A stretch of DNA of 7,124 nucleotides from Betaproteobacteria bacterium UBA6904 (GCA_002451175.1 DKBI01000347.1:1467-8590); one strand, 5' to 3'; positions 1 through 6,259 are shown, numbered from the stretch's first letter. Notes: generated from the sequence alone by a model not told the origin. A program made the numbers and translations.

Positions 1-1122
1 CGCGTCGCGCGTCTGGTGGCAGCGTATGGCGCGCAGCGGCTCGCCGCCCCGCGCGGCACGCGACTGGTGCTCGGCAATGCGCTGGTCGCGCGGCTGCTCC
101 TGTCGGCAATCCATCTGGGTGTCGATCTGCGCTTCGGTGCCGGGGCCACAGGCCTTCGGCTCGAAGGCGGACGCGTCGCGGCCGTCGAGACGGAAACGGG
201 CAGTCTGGCGGCGACTCGCGGCGTGGTGCTCGCCACGGGCGGCTTCTCGCACGACCCGCAACTGCGCGCCACGCTGCTGCCGGCCGGCGCGTGCGATCTC
301 TCGCCGGTCGGCGCGGGCAGCACGGGCGACGGCGTCCGGTTCGGGCAATCGGCCGGCGCCTCGCTGGTTCGCGACAATCTGCACAACGCATTCTGGACGC
401 CGCTCTCGCACTATCGCCGCGACGACGGCTCGCAGGGCATGTTCCCGCACACGGTCGTTGATCGCGGCAAGCCGGGAATCATCGCGGTGAACGCCGACGG
501 CGAGCGCTTCACCAGCGAGGCGGTCTCGTATCACGAGTTCGCGCTGGCGATGCTGCGCGCGCCGCGCGCGAACCCCGCCTTTCTGCTGTGCGATCGGCGG
601 AGCCTGTGGCAGTACGGGCTCGGCGCAGTGCGGCCGTTCGCGCTCTCGCTGGCGCGGCACAGGGCGCATGGCTACCTCGTGGAAGGACGCACGCTCGGCG
701 AACTGGCGGCGAAGCTCGCGATAGACGCTGCGGGACTCGAGCGCACGGTTGCGCGCTACAACGCCGATGCGCGAACCGGCGTGGACACGGCGTTCGGCAT
801 CGGCAGCGACGCCTATCAGCGATTTCTCGGCGACCTTGCGCAGCGGCCCAATCCGTGCATGCGCCCGATCGAGACCGCGCCGTTCTACGCGATCCGCCTG
901 CATCCGAGCGATCTCGGTACGGCCGCCGGCCTGCTGACGGACGAGAACGCGCGGGTGCTCGACGGCGCAGGCCAGCCGGTCCCGGGCTTGTACGCCTGCG
1001 GCAACGACATGAACTCGATCTTCCTCGGCGCTTATCCGGGACCGGGCATCACTCTGGGTCCGGCGCTCACGTTCGGGACGCTCGCCGCCCGGCACCTTGC
1101 CGGCGCGGCCACGCCGGCATGA
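1..1122 (+). CDS. FAD-dependent dehydrogenase, KstD/fumarate-reductase flavoprotein group (5'-truncated by window edge)
   Basis: The frame is open from base 1 to a TGA at 1120-1122, so only the C-terminal ~373 residues are present and the N-terminal Rossmann dinucleotide motif is outside the window. Visible flavoprotein hallmarks are the strand-turn VVLATGGF (around 223-246), typical of FAD_binding_2 proteins, a GERFTSE segment (around 500) and the C-terminal GLYACGNDMNS followed by AYPGPGITLGPALTFG (about 985-1080). In characterised 3-ketosteroid delta1-dehydrogenases the Tyr and second Gly of a YPGPG motif form the active site; here these are Tyr at 1033-1035 and Gly at 1045-1047. The family oxidises or reduces C-C bonds next to a carbonyl using FAD. 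The substrate cannot be read from the sequence; fumarate-reductase-like or tricarballylate-type relatives share most motifs. The 99-bp gap and a candidate promoter before the next gene argue against tight coupling. Confidence 0.85.
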   Translation, partial: RVARLVAAYGAQRLAAPRGTRLVLGNALVARLLLSAIHLGVDLRFGAGATGLRLEGGRVAAVETETGSLAATRGVVLATGGFSHDPQLRATLLPAGACDLSPVGAGSTGDGVRFGQSAGASLVRDNLHNAFWTPLSHYRRDDGSQGMFPHTVVDRGKPGIIAVNADGERFTSEAVSYHEFALAMLRAPRANPAFLLCDRRSLWQYGLGAVRPFALSLARHRAHGYLVEGRTLGELAAKLAIDAAGLERTVARYNADARTGVDTAFGIGSDAYQRFLGDLAQRPNPCMRPIETAPFYAIRLHPSDLGTAAGLLTDENARVLDGAGQPVPGLYACGNDMNSIFLGAYPGPGITLGPALTFGTLAARHLAGAATPA

Positions 1123-1182
1123 ACGCAGCGGCGCGCTACGACATCGTCCGGCACGTTGCCGCCGGGCACCGAAGCGGGCCGC

Positions 1183-1188
1183 TATACT
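1183..1188 (+). promoter_or_regulatory. Candidate -10 box for the isomerase gene
   Basis: TATACT (5 of 6 to the sigma70 consensus) stands out in the GC-rich gap 33 bp before the chosen ATG. The nearest -35-like hexamer is TTGCCG at 1156-1161, but its 21-bp spacing is too long, so only the -10 is supported. Confidence 0.4.
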
Positions 1189-1221
1189 GTGCCGCTCTGG
1201 CGATCGCTGAGGCTGACGGGC

Positions 1222-1815
1222 ATGGCAAAGACGCTTGAATTCTGGTTCGACCTGGGCAGCCCGGCCGCCTACCTGGCCTGGAAACGACTGCCGAAGTTCG
1301 TCGCGCAGACCGGCGCGAGCGTCGTCTACAAGCCGATGCTCCTCGGCGGCGTCTTCAAGGCCCAGGGCAACGCGAGTCCCGTGACGATTCCGGCCAAGGG
1401 CAAGTGGCTGCTCGGCGACCTCGCGCGTTTCGCGCGCCGCGACGGCGTCCCGCTCGCCTACCCGCCCGGCTTTCCGGTCAACACGCTGCCCCTGATGCGC
1501 ATCACGATCGGGCTCCTCCTGCGCAATCCGTCGCGTTTCGCGGCCTGCGTCGACGCGCTGTTCGACGCGCTCTTCGGCAAAGCGCTCGATCTGCGCGACG
1601 AGCAGGCGCTCGCCGCCACCCTCGCGGAGGCCGGCTTCGACCCCGCCGAGCTGCTCGCATTGGGGTCAGACCCCGAAATCAAGCAGGCGTTGATCAAGAA
1701 CACGGAGGAAGCGGTCGCGCGCGGCGTGTTCGGCGCGCCGACGTTCTTCGTGGGCGACGAGATGTTCTGGGGCCAGGACCGCATGGAGTTCGTCGCCGAG
1801 GCGCTCGCCCGCTGA
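1222..1815 (+). CDS. 2-hydroxychromene-2-carboxylate isomerase-like protein (DsbA family, kappa-GST fold)
   Basis: A 197-residue protein, the usual length for this family. It opens with LEFWFDLGSPAAYL, in which Ser13 sits where the family places its glutathione-activating serine. NTLPLMR follows in the middle, and near the C-terminus comes GVFGAPTFFVGDEMFWGQDR, the conserved cis-Pro segment of the thioredoxin-like domain. Family members isomerise 2-hydroxychromene-2-carboxylate in naphthalene breakdown, using glutathione, but many copies lie outside such clusters and have unknown substrates. The ATG at 1222 is preferred because GAGG at 1209-1212 lies 9 bases upstream. The in-frame TTG at 1156 would add 22 unconserved residues and run through the candidate -10. 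The next gene starts one base after this stop. A perfect palindrome lies inside the coding region at 1662-1674. No naphthalene-pathway partner is visible here. Confidence 0.87.
   Translation: MAKTLEFWFDLGSPAAYLAWKRLPKFVAQTGASVVYKPMLLGGVFKAQGNASPVTIPAKGKWLLGDLARFARRDGVPLAYPPGFPVNTLPLMRITIGLLLRNPSRFAACVDALFDALFGKALDLRDEQALAATLAEAGFDPAELLALGSDPEIKQALIKNTEEAVARGVFGAPTFFVGDEMFWGQDRMEFVAEALAR
1662..1674. repeat. Perfect 13-bp palindrome inside the isomerase gene
   Basis: GGGGTCAGACCCC: arms GGGGTC and GACCCC around one central A. It is translated in frame as part of LGSDPE. From memory, this word recurs in betaproteobacterial genomes as a short dispersed repeat, but only one copy is present here, so its repeat status is inference. 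Confidence 0.4.
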
Positions 1816-1816
1816 C

Positions 1817-2230
1817 ATGCGGCGCGCAAGGCTGCGCGCAGTCCTTGCCGGCGCCTGCCTCGCCGGCCTGCTCGCGAACGGCGCGGCGCTCGCAGACTGG
1901 ACGCCGGTCACGACCGACGACGGCATTCATGCCGCGTTCGCCGATCCCGCCACGATCCGCCGCCGCGGCGCGATTGCGAGCATGCACGGCCTGTACAACT
2001 TCTCGCGCCGCGACCTGACCCCGGACGGCCTGCCGTTCCTGTCCACCACGGTGCTGCGCGAGTACGACTGCGCGGAGCGCAGGGTGAGGCTGCTGTCCTT
2101 CGCCGATCACTCCGAGCACTTCGGCGCGGGCGAGGTGGTATCCGCGGCGCATCGCGTCAGGGCCTGGGAGGCGATCGTCGAGGGCGGCGTGGACGATGCC
2201 TTCTGGCGCGTCGCCTGCCGCCCGGATTAG
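1817..2230 (+). CDS. Small exported protein, surface-adhesin protein E-like
   Basis: A 137-residue protein with a clear Sec signal peptide: MRRARLR, a hydrophobic stretch to residue ~22, and likely signal peptidase I cleavage after ALA at 26, leaving a mature protein that begins DWTPV. The mature part has the pattern of SAPE/CNP1-like proteins found in many betaproteobacteria: an early Trp, an 'F-A-D-P-A-T-I-R-R' segment, a YDC motif (Cys85) and a terminal W-x-V-A-C (Cys134). The two cysteines could form a disulfide in the periplasm. Function is unknown; the family name comes from a Haemophilus adhesin and need not imply adhesion. The ATG lies one base after the isomerase stop with only a distant GAGG (1799-1802), so translational coupling is likely. 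Its stop lies 25 bp from that of the convergent BON gene. Confidence 0.72.
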   Translation: MRRARLRAVLAGACLAGLLANGAALADWTPVTTDDGIHAAFADPATIRRRGAIASMHGLYNFSRRDLTPDGLPFLSTTVLREYDCAERRVRLLSFADHSEHFGAGEVVSAAHRVRAWEAIVEGGVDDAFWRVACRPD

Positions 2231-2255
2231 CGCCGCGGCGCGGCGGCAGCAACGC

Positions 2256-2984
2256 TCAGGCGCGCACCGCGATGCGATTGATCACGCGATCGACGGCAAA
2301 CAGCGCCCAGGCGTCCATCTCGGCCTGCCGGCGCTCCGGCTCCGCCGTCACCGTGCCCTCGAGCGTCACGACGTAGTCGTGGCACGCCGCCGTGATCTGG
2401 TCGGCATGCGGAATCAGCGGATCCATCTCCAGCACGAGGCGCAGCGCGTCGACGACCTCCGCGTCCGTGTCCGCCTCGGGCGGCTGCACGTCGAGCGAGT
2501 TGACGACGTCGCGGCAGCCCGGCGTCCACCACGCCAGCACGCCCGCGACGCGCTTGTGCGACAGGCTGATCACGCTGCCGTCCAGCGTGATGACGCCGTC
2601 ATCGACGGACAGATCGATGGTGCCGCTGCTCTCCCCGGTCACCGTGCGCAACGTCTCGAGACGCCCTTTCACGTAGACCCGCAGCGCGCAACGCGTCAGC
2701 TCCGAAGCCCGCAGCAGGAAACCGCAGATCGAGTCCCGCACGGCGCCATCGCCCTTGCGCGCCGCAGGCGCGACGCGCAGGCGATCCACGACGCCGCGAA
2801 CACCGCGCACCGCGGCGGCATGCTCGAGCGCCAGCTTCTTCGCCGAGACGCTCTCGACCTCGCCCTCCAGGATCGCCACGCCGTCGGCGTAGTCGATCTT
2901 CACCGGAAAGCGATGCCGGTTGACGCCCGGCTCCCGTTCGATCGCCGCATTCACCTCCCGAAGGATGTCGTTCTTCGCGCGCAT
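2256..2984 (-). CDS. Protein with three BON domains, cytoplasmic
   Basis: A 242-residue protein made almost entirely of three BON (OsmY-type) domains: roughly residues 4-72, 78-165 and 170-242. Each shows the beta core 'V-x-V-x-D-G-V-x-x-L-x-G-x-V' (VKIDYADGVAILEGEV, LSVDDGVITLDGSV, DYVVTLEGTV) and ends in a hydrophobic V-x-x-V-x-N/D strand. The linker after domain two reads WWTPGCRDVVNSL then PPEADTD, which I recognise as recurrent in a BON-protein subgroup. No signal peptide or membrane segment is visible, unlike periplasmic OsmY. BON domains are thought to contact phospholipid or act as protein-protein modules, often under osmotic or envelope stress. The ATG at 2984 is chosen for its GGAGG five bases upstream; a longer frame from 3170 adds 62 residues with no family likeness. 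Confidence 0.82.
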   Translation of the reverse strand: MRAKNDILREVNAAIEREPGVNRHRFPVKIDYADGVAILEGEVESVSAKKLALEHAAAVRGVRGVVDRLRVAPAARKGDGAVRDSICGFLLRASELTRCALRVYVKGRLETLRTVTGESSGTIDLSVDDGVITLDGSVISLSHKRVAGVLAWWTPGCRDVVNSLDVQPPEADTDAEVVDALRLVLEMDPLIPHADQITAACHDYVVTLEGTVTAEPERRQAEMDAWALFAVDRVINRIAVRA

Positions 2985-3111
2985 CGTCGCCTCCGCCTTG
3001 CGCCGCGCCAACGGCGGCTTTCCCGTCACTTGCAGAAAAGTCTGCGCCGGGCGTGCTGGCGGCATGATGACGGTCGTCAAGCGGCACCCCGCACGGGGTT
3101 GCGAACGCGGG

Positions 3112-3140
3112 TTGATGCGCGCGGCGCGCAGGCGTAGGCT
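3112..3140 (+). promoter_or_regulatory. Candidate sigma70 promoter pointing away from the BON gene, with no obvious gene downstream
   Basis: TTGATG (3112-3117), 17 bp, TAGGCT (3135-3140). Its -10 sits in the 12-base word GCGTAGGCTGAA, which recurs at 4590-4601 in the same promoter geometry. Transcription would start near 3147 and run into the 3' end of the lipoprotein gene on its antisense strand. The whole gap 2985-3239 (255 bp) holds no supported gene. It contains a GC hairpin (CCCGCG, 5-base loop, CGCGGG, around 3187-3203) without a T tract. Confidence 0.35.
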
Positions 3141-3239
3141 GAAAAAATTGTCTGCTGGCGCCTGTCGCAAATGACGTTGCCCGCGCAGGCGGCGCCCGCG
3201 GCGGTCGCGGGAAACGCGGGAGGCCGGCGCGCCCCAGGG

Positions 3240-4460
3240 TTATTGCGTGCTGATGCTGATCCCGCTCTGGCCTACGGCGACGTAGGGGGCCTGCGCCCGG
3301 ATCATGGCGTAAAGATTCGCCGAAGTCCCGGTCGTTTGCGCGACCCAGTTGAAGCCATCGAGGCTCGTATAGGCCGCCCCGCTCGCCCCCACGACGATGA
3401 ACTGGTTGGACGCGACCGGTGCGTAGAGCGTCGTGAACGGGCTCAGCGTCTGCACGGTCCACGTGAGAGCGTCATGGCTCGTGGCAACCGTGCCGCCGCT
3501 GCCTACCGTCACGAAGGCGCTCGTCCCGCCAAAGGCCGCAATGCCATTCAGGTCGGCAACCGTGCCCGAGGTCACGGCGTTCCAGCTGTTGCCATCGAGA
3601 CTGCGGATGATCGTGCCACCGTCACCGACCGCCACCCACACGCCGCCAGTCGAGCGCGCTACGCCGCGCAGGTTGCTCGTCGTGGGTACCGACGCGGCGG
3701 CTTTCCAGGTCACCCCGTCAACCGAATTGATCACGGTTCCGCCGTCGCCCACCGCGACAATCAGCGTGCCGCTGCCCGCCAGCGCGTTGAGATTCTGCGT
3801 CGTGTTCGAAGCCGAGGCATTCCAGATCGTCAAATTCGAGCTGCGCAAGATCGTTCCGGACGCACCGACCACCATGAACTGGGACAGGGTGTAGAGCGTC
3901 GCGTTCAGGTTCGCGCTGGCCGGGCTCGCGACCGCAGTCCAGGCGACCCCGTCAGTGCTCTTGAAGATCGAGCCCGCAGCGCCCACCGCCAGGTAGGAAT
4001 TCGCCGTGGCGCCGCTCGGCAGGCCGTACGTCATGCCGCGCATGTCGGCGCTGCCAAGCGATCCGCCCACCACCCACTTCGCGCCGGCAAATCGAGGCAC
4101 CGCGGACACCGAGGGCGTCCCGTCGCCGCCCGGCCCGCCGTCCTTGCGCGCGTTCATCGTGAACGAATAAGTCACGCCGTTCACCAGACCCGTGGCGACG
4201 TACGGACTTCCCGCCTTCTGAGCCACCACGCTGCCTGGAATCGTCGCCCAGCTGGTCGGCGTGATGAACGTCGTCGGCGCGTAGAACAACCAATAATCGA
4301 CGCCCGGTTCCGCCGCCCACGTCACGGTAATCTGCGCGTCGCCTGGGGTGAGCGTGAGACCGCCGACTGGCGCCGACGCCGAGCCGCCGCCGCCGCATCC
4401 GGAAACGAGGAAGGCCGTGACCGCGGCGGCAAGCGTCAGTCGAATCCATTGGATGGACAT
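3240..4460 (-). CDS. Lipoprotein with FN3-like domain and seven-bladed beta-propeller repeats
   Basis: A 406-residue protein. MSIQWIRLTLAAAVTAFLV then SGC gives a lipobox with Cys22 as the lipidated residue, followed by a GGGG linker. Residues ~31-122 resemble a fibronectin type III domain (LTPGDAQITVTW ... GLVNGVTYSFTMNA). From ~125 to the end there is a repeated unit with 'V-A/V-V-G-x-x-G-x-I-x-x-S-x-D-G-x-x-W'. VG-x-x-G occurs seven times: VGAAG, VGASG, VGDGG, VGDGG, VGSGG, VGASG, VGQSG. The last copy ends at the C-terminus and is probably closed by the N-terminal strand KWVVGG. This matches BNR/YCF48-like propellers. It should be anchored facing the periplasm or cell surface; ligand unknown. 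The ATG at 4460 is preferred (AGG seven bases upstream) over a TTG at 4490 that would put ten residues before the signal peptide. Confidence 0.8.
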   Translation of the reverse strand: MSIQWIRLTLAAAVTAFLVSGCGGGGSASAPVGGLTLTPGDAQITVTWAAEPGVDYWLFYAPTTFITPTSWATIPGSVVAQKAGSPYVATGLVNGVTYSFTMNARKDGGPGGDGTPSVSAVPRFAGAKWVVGGSLGSADMRGMTYGLPSGATANSYLAVGAAGSIFKSTDGVAWTAVASPASANLNATLYTLSQFMVVGASGTILRSSNLTIWNASASNTTQNLNALAGSGTLIVAVGDGGTVINSVDGVTWKAAASVPTTSNLRGVARSTGGVWVAVGDGGTIIRSLDGNSWNAVTSGTVADLNGIAAFGGTSAFVTVGSGGTVATSHDALTWTVQTLSPFTTLYAPVASNQFIVVGASGAAYTSLDGFNWVAQTTGTSANLYAMIRAQAPYVAVGQSGISISTQ

Positions 4461-4500
4461 GATCGAACCTGTAAGAAAGCGATTGAGCAAAAAGGGTTCC

Positions 4501-4517
4501 GGGCGCCGCAGGCGCCC
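4501..4517 (-). other. Leader hairpin upstream of the lipoprotein gene
   Basis: On the - strand GGGCGCC, loop TGC, GGCGCCC forms a perfect 7-bp stem. After seven bases (GGAACCC) comes a run of five T (4489-4493), all about 30-57 bases before the lipoprotein ATG. It would lie in the 5' leader and could act as a weak attenuator or stabilising hairpin. A possible -10 (TAAACT, - strand, 4530-4535) lies just upstream without a convincing -35. Confidence 0.35.
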
Positions 4518-4569
4518 TGCAGGAGGCGTAGTTTAGCTTCAGTTTCCGCATTGCGTTGGCGTACCCGAG

Positions 4570-4598
4570 TTGAAGGCCGGAATCGTTGGGCGTAGGCT
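4570..4598 (+). promoter_or_regulatory. Promoter of the DUF1847 gene
   Basis: TTGAAG (4570-4575), 17-bp spacer, TAGGCT (4593-4598). The start codon lies 33 bp after the -10. Spacing is ideal and the orientation fits the gene directly downstream. Confidence 0.55.
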
Positions 4599-4631
4599 GA
4601 ACCAGGCACGGATCGAAACCAGGATGCGAAC

Positions 4632-5405
4632 ATGACGACGTACGAAACCCCCGGCTGCGCCTACTGCCCACCCACGGTGCGGGCCTGCCGGCAAGGCGAG
4701 GGCGACACGCGCGGTCCCGGCTTCTGCCCCTCCAAGGTGGATGCCGAAGGCATCGCCGGGGCGGAGGACTACCGGCGCGATCCGTTCATCGAGCGGGTCG
4801 CCAAAGTGTCAGCCGTCGTGGAGAGCGAGGGCTACTGCCGGTGGACGCGCGTCGAAGAGATCTGCCAGTTCGCCAAACAGATGGGATTTCGCCGGATCGG
4901 CATCGCCACCTGCATCAGCTTCGTGGATCTGTCGCGCGTGTTCAGCGCCATCCTCGAAAGCCACGGTCTCGAGGTGGCCTCGGTCGCCTGCAAGAACGGC
5001 GGCGTTCCCAAGGAAGCGATCGGCCTCAGGGACGCGGACAAGATCCGGCCCGGCACCTTCGAGGCGATCTGCAACCCGGTCTCGCAGGCCGAGCTCCTCA
5101 ACCGGGCGGGCTGCGAGCTGAACGTCATCGTGGGCCTTTGCGTCGGCCACGACAGCCTGTTCATTCGCCACGCGCAGGGACTCGTGACCACGCTGGTCAC
5201 GAAAGATCGCGTGCTGGCGCATAACCCGGTGGGCGCACTGCAGCTCGCCGACACCTACTACAGCCGTGTCTGGGGACCGGACAAGCCGGAAAAGCTGCCG
5301 GCGAAGCCTGCCGAGAAGTACCCCGGGGACAAGCGCTCGCGCGGGCGACGCCGGGCGCTTCGAACCGACGATTCCCCCCCACGGGGCGAATCGCCAGGAC
5401 CGTAG
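4632..5405 (+). CDS. Cysteine-rich DUF1847 protein, probable metal-binding
   Basis: A 257-residue protein of the DUF1847 family. The N-terminus carries a compact cysteine cluster (Cys9, Cys12, Cys19, Cys32), resembling a metal or Fe-S site. The body contains conserved segments such as FAKQMGFRRIGIATCISF, VACKNGGVPKE, AICNPVSQAELLN and VIVGLCVGHDSLF, each with cysteine, then TTLVTKDRVLAHNPVGAL. There is no signal peptide, so it is cytosolic. The biochemical function is unknown; members occur in many anaerobes and proteobacteria. AGGA at 4621-4624 lies seven bases before the ATG, and a candidate promoter lies upstream. The last ~25 residues, after KPAEKYPG, are Arg/Pro-rich (RSRGRRRALR...) and look unconserved. 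They are encoded across a run of seven C (5374-5380), so the tail may be a lineage extension or the result of a frameshift. Confidence 0.82.
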   Translation: MTTYETPGCAYCPPTVRACRQGEGDTRGPGFCPSKVDAEGIAGAEDYRRDPFIERVAKVSAVVESEGYCRWTRVEEICQFAKQMGFRRIGIATCISFVDLSRVFSAILESHGLEVASVACKNGGVPKEAIGLRDADKIRPGTFEAICNPVSQAELLNRAGCELNVIVGLCVGHDSLFIRHAQGLVTTLVTKDRVLAHNPVGALQLADTYYSRVWGPDKPEKLPAKPAEKYPGDKRSRGRRRALRTDDSPPRGESPGP

Positions 5406-5468
5406 GCGGTGGTGCACCACACCCGGGGTCGCTCCCGGTCTTCCGCGGTTCACAGGCGCTGAAATGAC

Positions 5469-5498
5469 GAAGGGGTCGCTTTCGCGACCCCTTCATTT
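5469..5498 (+). terminator. Rho-independent (possibly bidirectional) terminator
   Basis: GAAGGGGTCGC (5469-5479), loop TTTC, GCGACCCCTTC (5484-5494): a perfect 11-bp stem followed on the + strand by ATTTGTTT. It ends transcription from the DUF1847 gene. On the - strand the following bases are less T-rich, but before the island inserted this hairpin would have lain just beyond the 3' end of tRNA-Arg, so it may have served that gene too. Confidence 0.75.
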
Positions 5499-5499
5499 G

Positions 5500-5546
5500 T
5501 TTGGCGCGCCCGGCAGGATTTGAACCCACGACCCCTTGGTTCGTAG
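5500..5546 (-). repeat. Distal att repeat: displaced 3' half of tRNA-Arg
   Basis: Identical over 47 bases to 6564-6610. It covers the tRNA from the anticodon loop to the CCA end (5502-5546, - strand) and then diverges at 5547, so the 5' half and acceptor partner are missing and it cannot fold as a tRNA. This is the host-side remnant left when the element integrated. Confidence 0.88.
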
Positions 5547-5652
5547 GACGCGATCTGTCGGTAAGTAACTGATCTATTGGAACCCCACCGGACCGCACGT
5601 CGCCGATTTCGCCGCACTTGTCCGGACTGGTCCCAACAAAGTCACGCCAATC

Positions 5653-5940
5653 TCACGCAACGTGCAGAAGCAAACGCTTCCCGCACGCCTTCACGTACCG
5701 CCGCAACGTCGCGATCGACGGCGAATGCTTCCCAGTAGCCAAGGAGCGCTCCAGACGCGCCACCGCGGGAGCGTGCGTTCCCATCCGTTCCGCCACTTGC
5801 GCTTGCGTGAGGCCAGCCTCCTCGCGCGCCTTCAGCAGAGCGTCTAGCAGTGCCGCCTCCTCTCGCTCGATGCGCTCCACCTCCGCCCGAACTCCGGGAC
5901 GGCGCAGCAATGTCCTGACCAGTTGATTATGCGTTCGCAC
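5653..5940 (-). CDS. higA: HigA-like antitoxin, XRE-family HTH
   Basis: A 95-residue protein with an N-terminal helical part (residues ~15-40, rich in E/R/L) followed by an XRE helix-turn-helix: GLTQAQVAERMG then THAPAVARLE (residues 43-64), and PSIATLRRYVKACGKRL after it. This is the layout of HigA-type antitoxins, which neutralise the toxin by direct binding and repress the operon through the HTH. The GTG start at 5940 is supported by a near-perfect Shine-Dalgarno, AAGGAGGT (5946-5953), five bases upstream and inside the toxin gene. The two frames overlap by 14 bases. The toxin-first gene order is that of higBA. The symbol rests on this order and the family pattern; a general XRE regulator is the alternative. 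Confidence 0.8.
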   Translation of the reverse strand: MRTHNQLVRTLLRRPGVRAEVERIEREEAALLDALLKAREEAGLTQAQVAERMGTHAPAVARLERSLATGKHSPSIATLRRYVKACGKRLLLHVA

Positions 5941-6259
5941 GTTTGACCTCCTTCATTCTCGCTTCTGCGATCCGACGTTCGCGCGGTGGCGTACGTTCAC
6001 TTTTCTTGATGAAACTATGCAGCATGACGATGCGTCTCCCGACGAGCGTGCAGAAAAATACGCGGGCGATGCCTTCGCGCCCCTTCAATCGCAACTCGAA
6101 GAGTCCGTCCCCGAACGGTTTGGTATGGGGCTCTCCGAGATTTGTGCCAAGGGCAACCATCCGCCGGGTCAGCACGACGTACCGGGCAGCGAGGCCGTCC
6201 GGCAACTCGAGAATCTGCTCCTGGACCGTCGCACTGTAGTAGCCGATCGTGTAATCCAC
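5927..6259 (-). CDS. higB: HigB/Gp49-like toxin, RelE superfamily
   Basis: A 110-residue protein of the phage-derived Gp49-like (HigB-type) family. Its conserved core is visible: KPFGDGLFELRLKG (47-60), REGIARVFF (61-69), GRRIVMLHSFIKKSERTPP (74-92) and a terminal helix with A-E-A-R-x-K-E. Relatives are ribosome-dependent mRNA interferases that cut transcripts during translation and stop growth. The likely active-site surface is the Arg/Lys/His-rich strand region, intact here. The start is a GTG at 6259 without a good Shine-Dalgarno; a stop lies eight codons upstream and no ATG is available, so initiation may be weak or leaderless. By contrast, the antitoxin has a strong ribosome site, which would favour antitoxin excess. 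A palindrome upstream is a likely operator. Confidence 0.82.
   Translation of the reverse strand: MDYTIGYYSATVQEQILELPDGLAARYVVLTRRMVALGTNLGEPHTKPFGDGLFELRLKGREGIARVFFCTLVGRRIVMLHSFIKKSERTPPRERRIAEARMKEVKRANA

Noticed and set aside
1156..1221. Upstream TTG start for the isomerase
   Set aside because: It adds residues not seen in the family and runs through the candidate -10; the ATG at 1222 has a proper ribosome site.
2230..2241. 12-bp palindrome GCGCCGCGGCGC between convergent genes as a terminator
   Set aside because: It has no loop and no T tract on either strand, and such words are expected by chance at this GC content.
2196..3137. + strand open frame of 313 codons opposite the BON gene
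   Set aside because: It is a shadow frame in GC-rich DNA with Arg/His-rich composition; the - strand shows three BON domains and a good ribosome site.
3171..4595. Long + strand open frame of 474 codons opposite the lipoprotein gene
   Set aside because: Its product is Arg/His-rich low-complexity sequence with no family pattern, whereas the opposite strand encodes a lipobox and regular propeller repeats.
5409..5420. 12-bp palindrome GTGGTGCACCAC just after the DUF1847 stop
   Set aside because: A single short palindrome without a T tract or neighbouring promoter; the real terminator hairpin follows at 5469, so I assign no function.
4809..5453. - strand open frame of 214 codons opposite DUF1847
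   Set aside because: The + strand frame has conserved cysteine motifs, a promoter and a ribosome site; the opposite frame has none.
5502..5546. A second tRNA-Arg gene
   Set aside because: Only the 3' half is present; the sequence diverges at the anticodon loop and has no D-arm or 5' acceptor strand.
5618..5926. + strand open frame opposite the antitoxin
   Set aside because: Ser/Arg-rich shadow product; the - strand encodes a clear XRE helix-turn-helix.
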